Assembly (NCBI RefSeq): GCF_014851805.1
Contig: NZ_JACVAK010000001.1
Location: 248,001 to 312,000, forward strand
Length of the DNA stretch: 64,000 bases
From: Pseudoxanthomonas sp. PXM02
Lineage (GTDB): Bacteria; Pseudomonadota; Gammaproteobacteria; Xanthomonadales; Xanthomonadaceae
Direction: 5' to 3'
Part shown: positions 62,734-64,000 of the stretch, one piece after another
Position numbering within the stretch: the stretch's first letter is position 1
How the letters are laid out: every line of letters begins with the position of its first letter
Translations under genes and position numbers: made by a program
Notes under the pieces: model-generated
The model's input: only the letters and a program-made list of their open reading frames with translations
The model's database searches: none
What the model was told of the DNA's origin: nothing

Positions 62734-64000
62734 CTACTCCACCGGCGCCAGCCGCAGATCATGGAAGTCGAAGCTGAAATCCGTCAGCGGCGAGATCGCC
62801 TCCATGCGCGCCTCGCGGATGCCGCCGTCCGGCTTCAGCGAGAACGTCAGGAAGGCGTCGGCGTTGAGCCAGCGCTCACGCCAGCGCACCACGAAGGTGT
62901 CGTGCTGCCACGGCTGCAGATCGCCGACCAGTTCCGGTGTGCGGCTGAAGCGCAGCACCAGGCCGTCACCTTCCTGCGCCACGACGACATCGCCATACCA
63001 CGGGTCGCGCAGGGTGCCGGCGTACTTCGCTAGCGGCAACGAAGGCTTCGCGGCGGCATCGCGCGCGGCCAGCAGCTTCTGCCAGCGCGCATCGGCGTCG
63101 CCCTTGGACTGCGCCACCTGCGCCTGGTAAGCCGCCAACCAATCGGTACTGGTGTTGGCGAGGTAGGCGTCCAGCACCTTCAGCGTGATCGCATTGAACG
63201 CCGCGCCGACTTCCTGGTTGGTCAACACCACGATGCCCAGCTTCTGCTCGGGTACCAGCGTCACGCGCGACACCATGCCGGGCCAGCCTCCGGTATGCCA
63301 CACCAGTTTCCGCCCCTGGAAGTCCGACACCATCCAGCCTTCGCCGTAGCCGAGGAAGTTCGGTTTCGCCGCCTTCAGCGCCTCGATCTTCGGTTCCGCG
63401 ATCGGGATCGGCGTGACCAGCGACCACATCGCCTTCTGCCGCGCTGGCGTGAACAACGCCTGCTCGCGCCCCTGCGCGTCGCGGTACGTGCCGCCTGCAA
63501 GCTGGGCGTTCATCCACTTCGCCATATCGGTGACGCTGGCATAGATCCCGCCCGCGCCCGCGACGTTGCGCCAGGTCATCCGCGGTGCGGGCTGCAGCGT
63601 GGTGAAGTCTGCCTTGGCATGGCCGGTGGCGACGTTGTCGCCGGCCTTGAGCGTGTCGCTGTTGTAGCGCGTCTCGCGCATGCCCAGCGGCTGGAAGAAG
63701 CGCGTGCGCAGGAACTGTTCGTAAGACTGGCCGCTGGCCTGTTCGATGACCAGCTGCGCGACGCCGTAGAGGATGTTGTCGTAGGCGTAGCGTTCGCGGA
63801 AGCCGCCGCTCAGCGGCACGTCGCGCAGGCGCTCGGCAACTTCGCGGTTGCTGTAGGTGGTGGTGGGCCAGTACAGCAGGTCGCCCGCGCCCAGCCCCAG
63901 GCCACTGCGGTGGACCAGCAGGTCACGGATGCGCATCTCGCGGGTGACGTAGGGATCGGCCATGCGGAACCACGGCAGGTGATCGATGACGCGGTCCTCC
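62734..64000 (-). CDS. Serine hydrolase, beta-lactamase class C-like (5' end outside window)
   Basis: At least 421 residues, open at the window edge, so the start and the SxxK motif are missing. The visible part holds the class-C-like block IRDLLVHRSGLG, the YxN motif (YAYDNILYG), and the HTGG motif (VWHTGGWPGMVSR) in place of KTG. A C-terminal DUF3471-like beta domain (residues 310-409 from ATG 63963) follows. This family (PF00144) covers esterases, D-aminopeptidases and penicillin-binding-like enzymes. Function cannot be given. Confidence 0.88.
   Translation of the reverse strand, partial: EDRVIDHLPWFRMADPYVTREMRIRDLLVHRSGLGLGAGDLLYWPTTTYSNREVAERLRDVPLSGGFRERYAYDNILYGVAQLVIEQASGQSYEQFLRTRFFQPLGMRETRYNSDTLKAGDNVATGHAKADFTTLQPAPRMTWRNVAGAGGIYASVTDMAKWMNAQLAGGTYRDAQGREQALFTPARQKAMWSLVTPIPIAEPKIEALKAAKPNFLGYGEGWMVSDFQGRKLVWHTGGWPGMVSRVTLVPEQKLGIVVLTNQEVGAAFNAITLKVLDAYLANTSTDWLAAYQAQVAQSKGDADARWQKLLAARDAAAKPSLPLAKYAGTLRDPWYGDVVVAQEGDGLVLRFSRTPELVGDLQPWQHDTFVVRWRERWLNADAFLTFSLKPDGGIREARMEAISPLTDFSFDFHDLRLAPVE

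Overview
The window is a high-G+C chromosomal segment of a gammaproteobacterium. Gene content and protein sequence point to the Lysobacteraceae/Xanthomonadaceae (Pseudoxanthomonas, Stenotrophomonas, Xanthomonas and relatives): a split metH behind an ArsR-methyltransferase regulator, a YtrA-type GntR/ABC cluster with YggN-like proteins, a subclass B3 metallo-beta-lactamase, and several families of short palindromic intergenic repeats. This placement is inference from proteins; no rRNA or tRNA gene is present. I see no phage, insertion sequence, integron or CRISPR array. The region reads as ordinary core and shell chromosome, with accessory interest in small modules and repeats.

Layout. 0.1-4.8 kb: a redox-type HxlR regulator divergent from an NmrA/QorB-like reductase, then a DUF885 lipoprotein and an acyl-CoA dehydrogenase. 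4.9-9.6 kb: a methionine-cycle operon (SahR-like repressor, MetH in two polypeptides). 9.7-16.8 kb: amidohydrolase, MFS transporter, alpha/beta hydrolase, DUF2058 protein, SlyX, UDP-glucose dehydrogenase, FKBP isomerase and glutathione peroxidase. 16.9-22.5 kb: a probable envelope-stress cluster (small exported protein, YtrA regulator, ABC ATPase and permease, three paralogous YggN-like proteins, one GSG-repeat beta-helix protein). 22.5-29 kb: fumC and purB divergent, then a VOC protein, B3 beta-lactamase, JmjC-type oxygenase and a GNAT protein. 29.2-35 kb: sucA-sucB-lpdA, with a palindromic element between sucB and lpdA.

35-45.6 kb: a LOG-family protein, a tandem palindromic repeat beside a small GIY-YIG nuclease, an acrylyl-CoA reductase-like enzyme, a PilH-like response regulator, a cyclopropane-fatty-acid synthase-like enzyme, a histone-H1-like protein, a rhomboid protease, a peptide symporter and an M14 peptidase. 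45.6-55.6 kb: GST, ZIP transporter, YdeI-like protein, YbaY lipoprotein, a membrane-anchored barnase with barstar, DbpA helicase, cold-shock protein, YaeQ, BaiN-like flavoprotein and a Tat-exported carboxylesterase. 55.6-64 kb: LLM oxidoreductase, GST, SelO, TrhO, an ArsR regulator with three SRPBCC proteins, a DUF6164-like protein, an FKBP lipoprotein and a serine hydrolase cut by the window end.

The most interesting signals are (i) the GIY-YIG nuclease beside two exact-period copies of a palindrome pair, resembling the Ssn single-strand nuclease/repeat partnership; (ii) operators readable by eye for four local regulators (HxlR, SahR-like, YtrA-like, ArsR), the last with an apparently leaderless start; (iii) the three YggN paralogues with two conserved cysteines next to the YtrA-ABC genes; (iv) a barnase with a membrane anchor; and (v) three paired REP elements built from one 23-bp unit.
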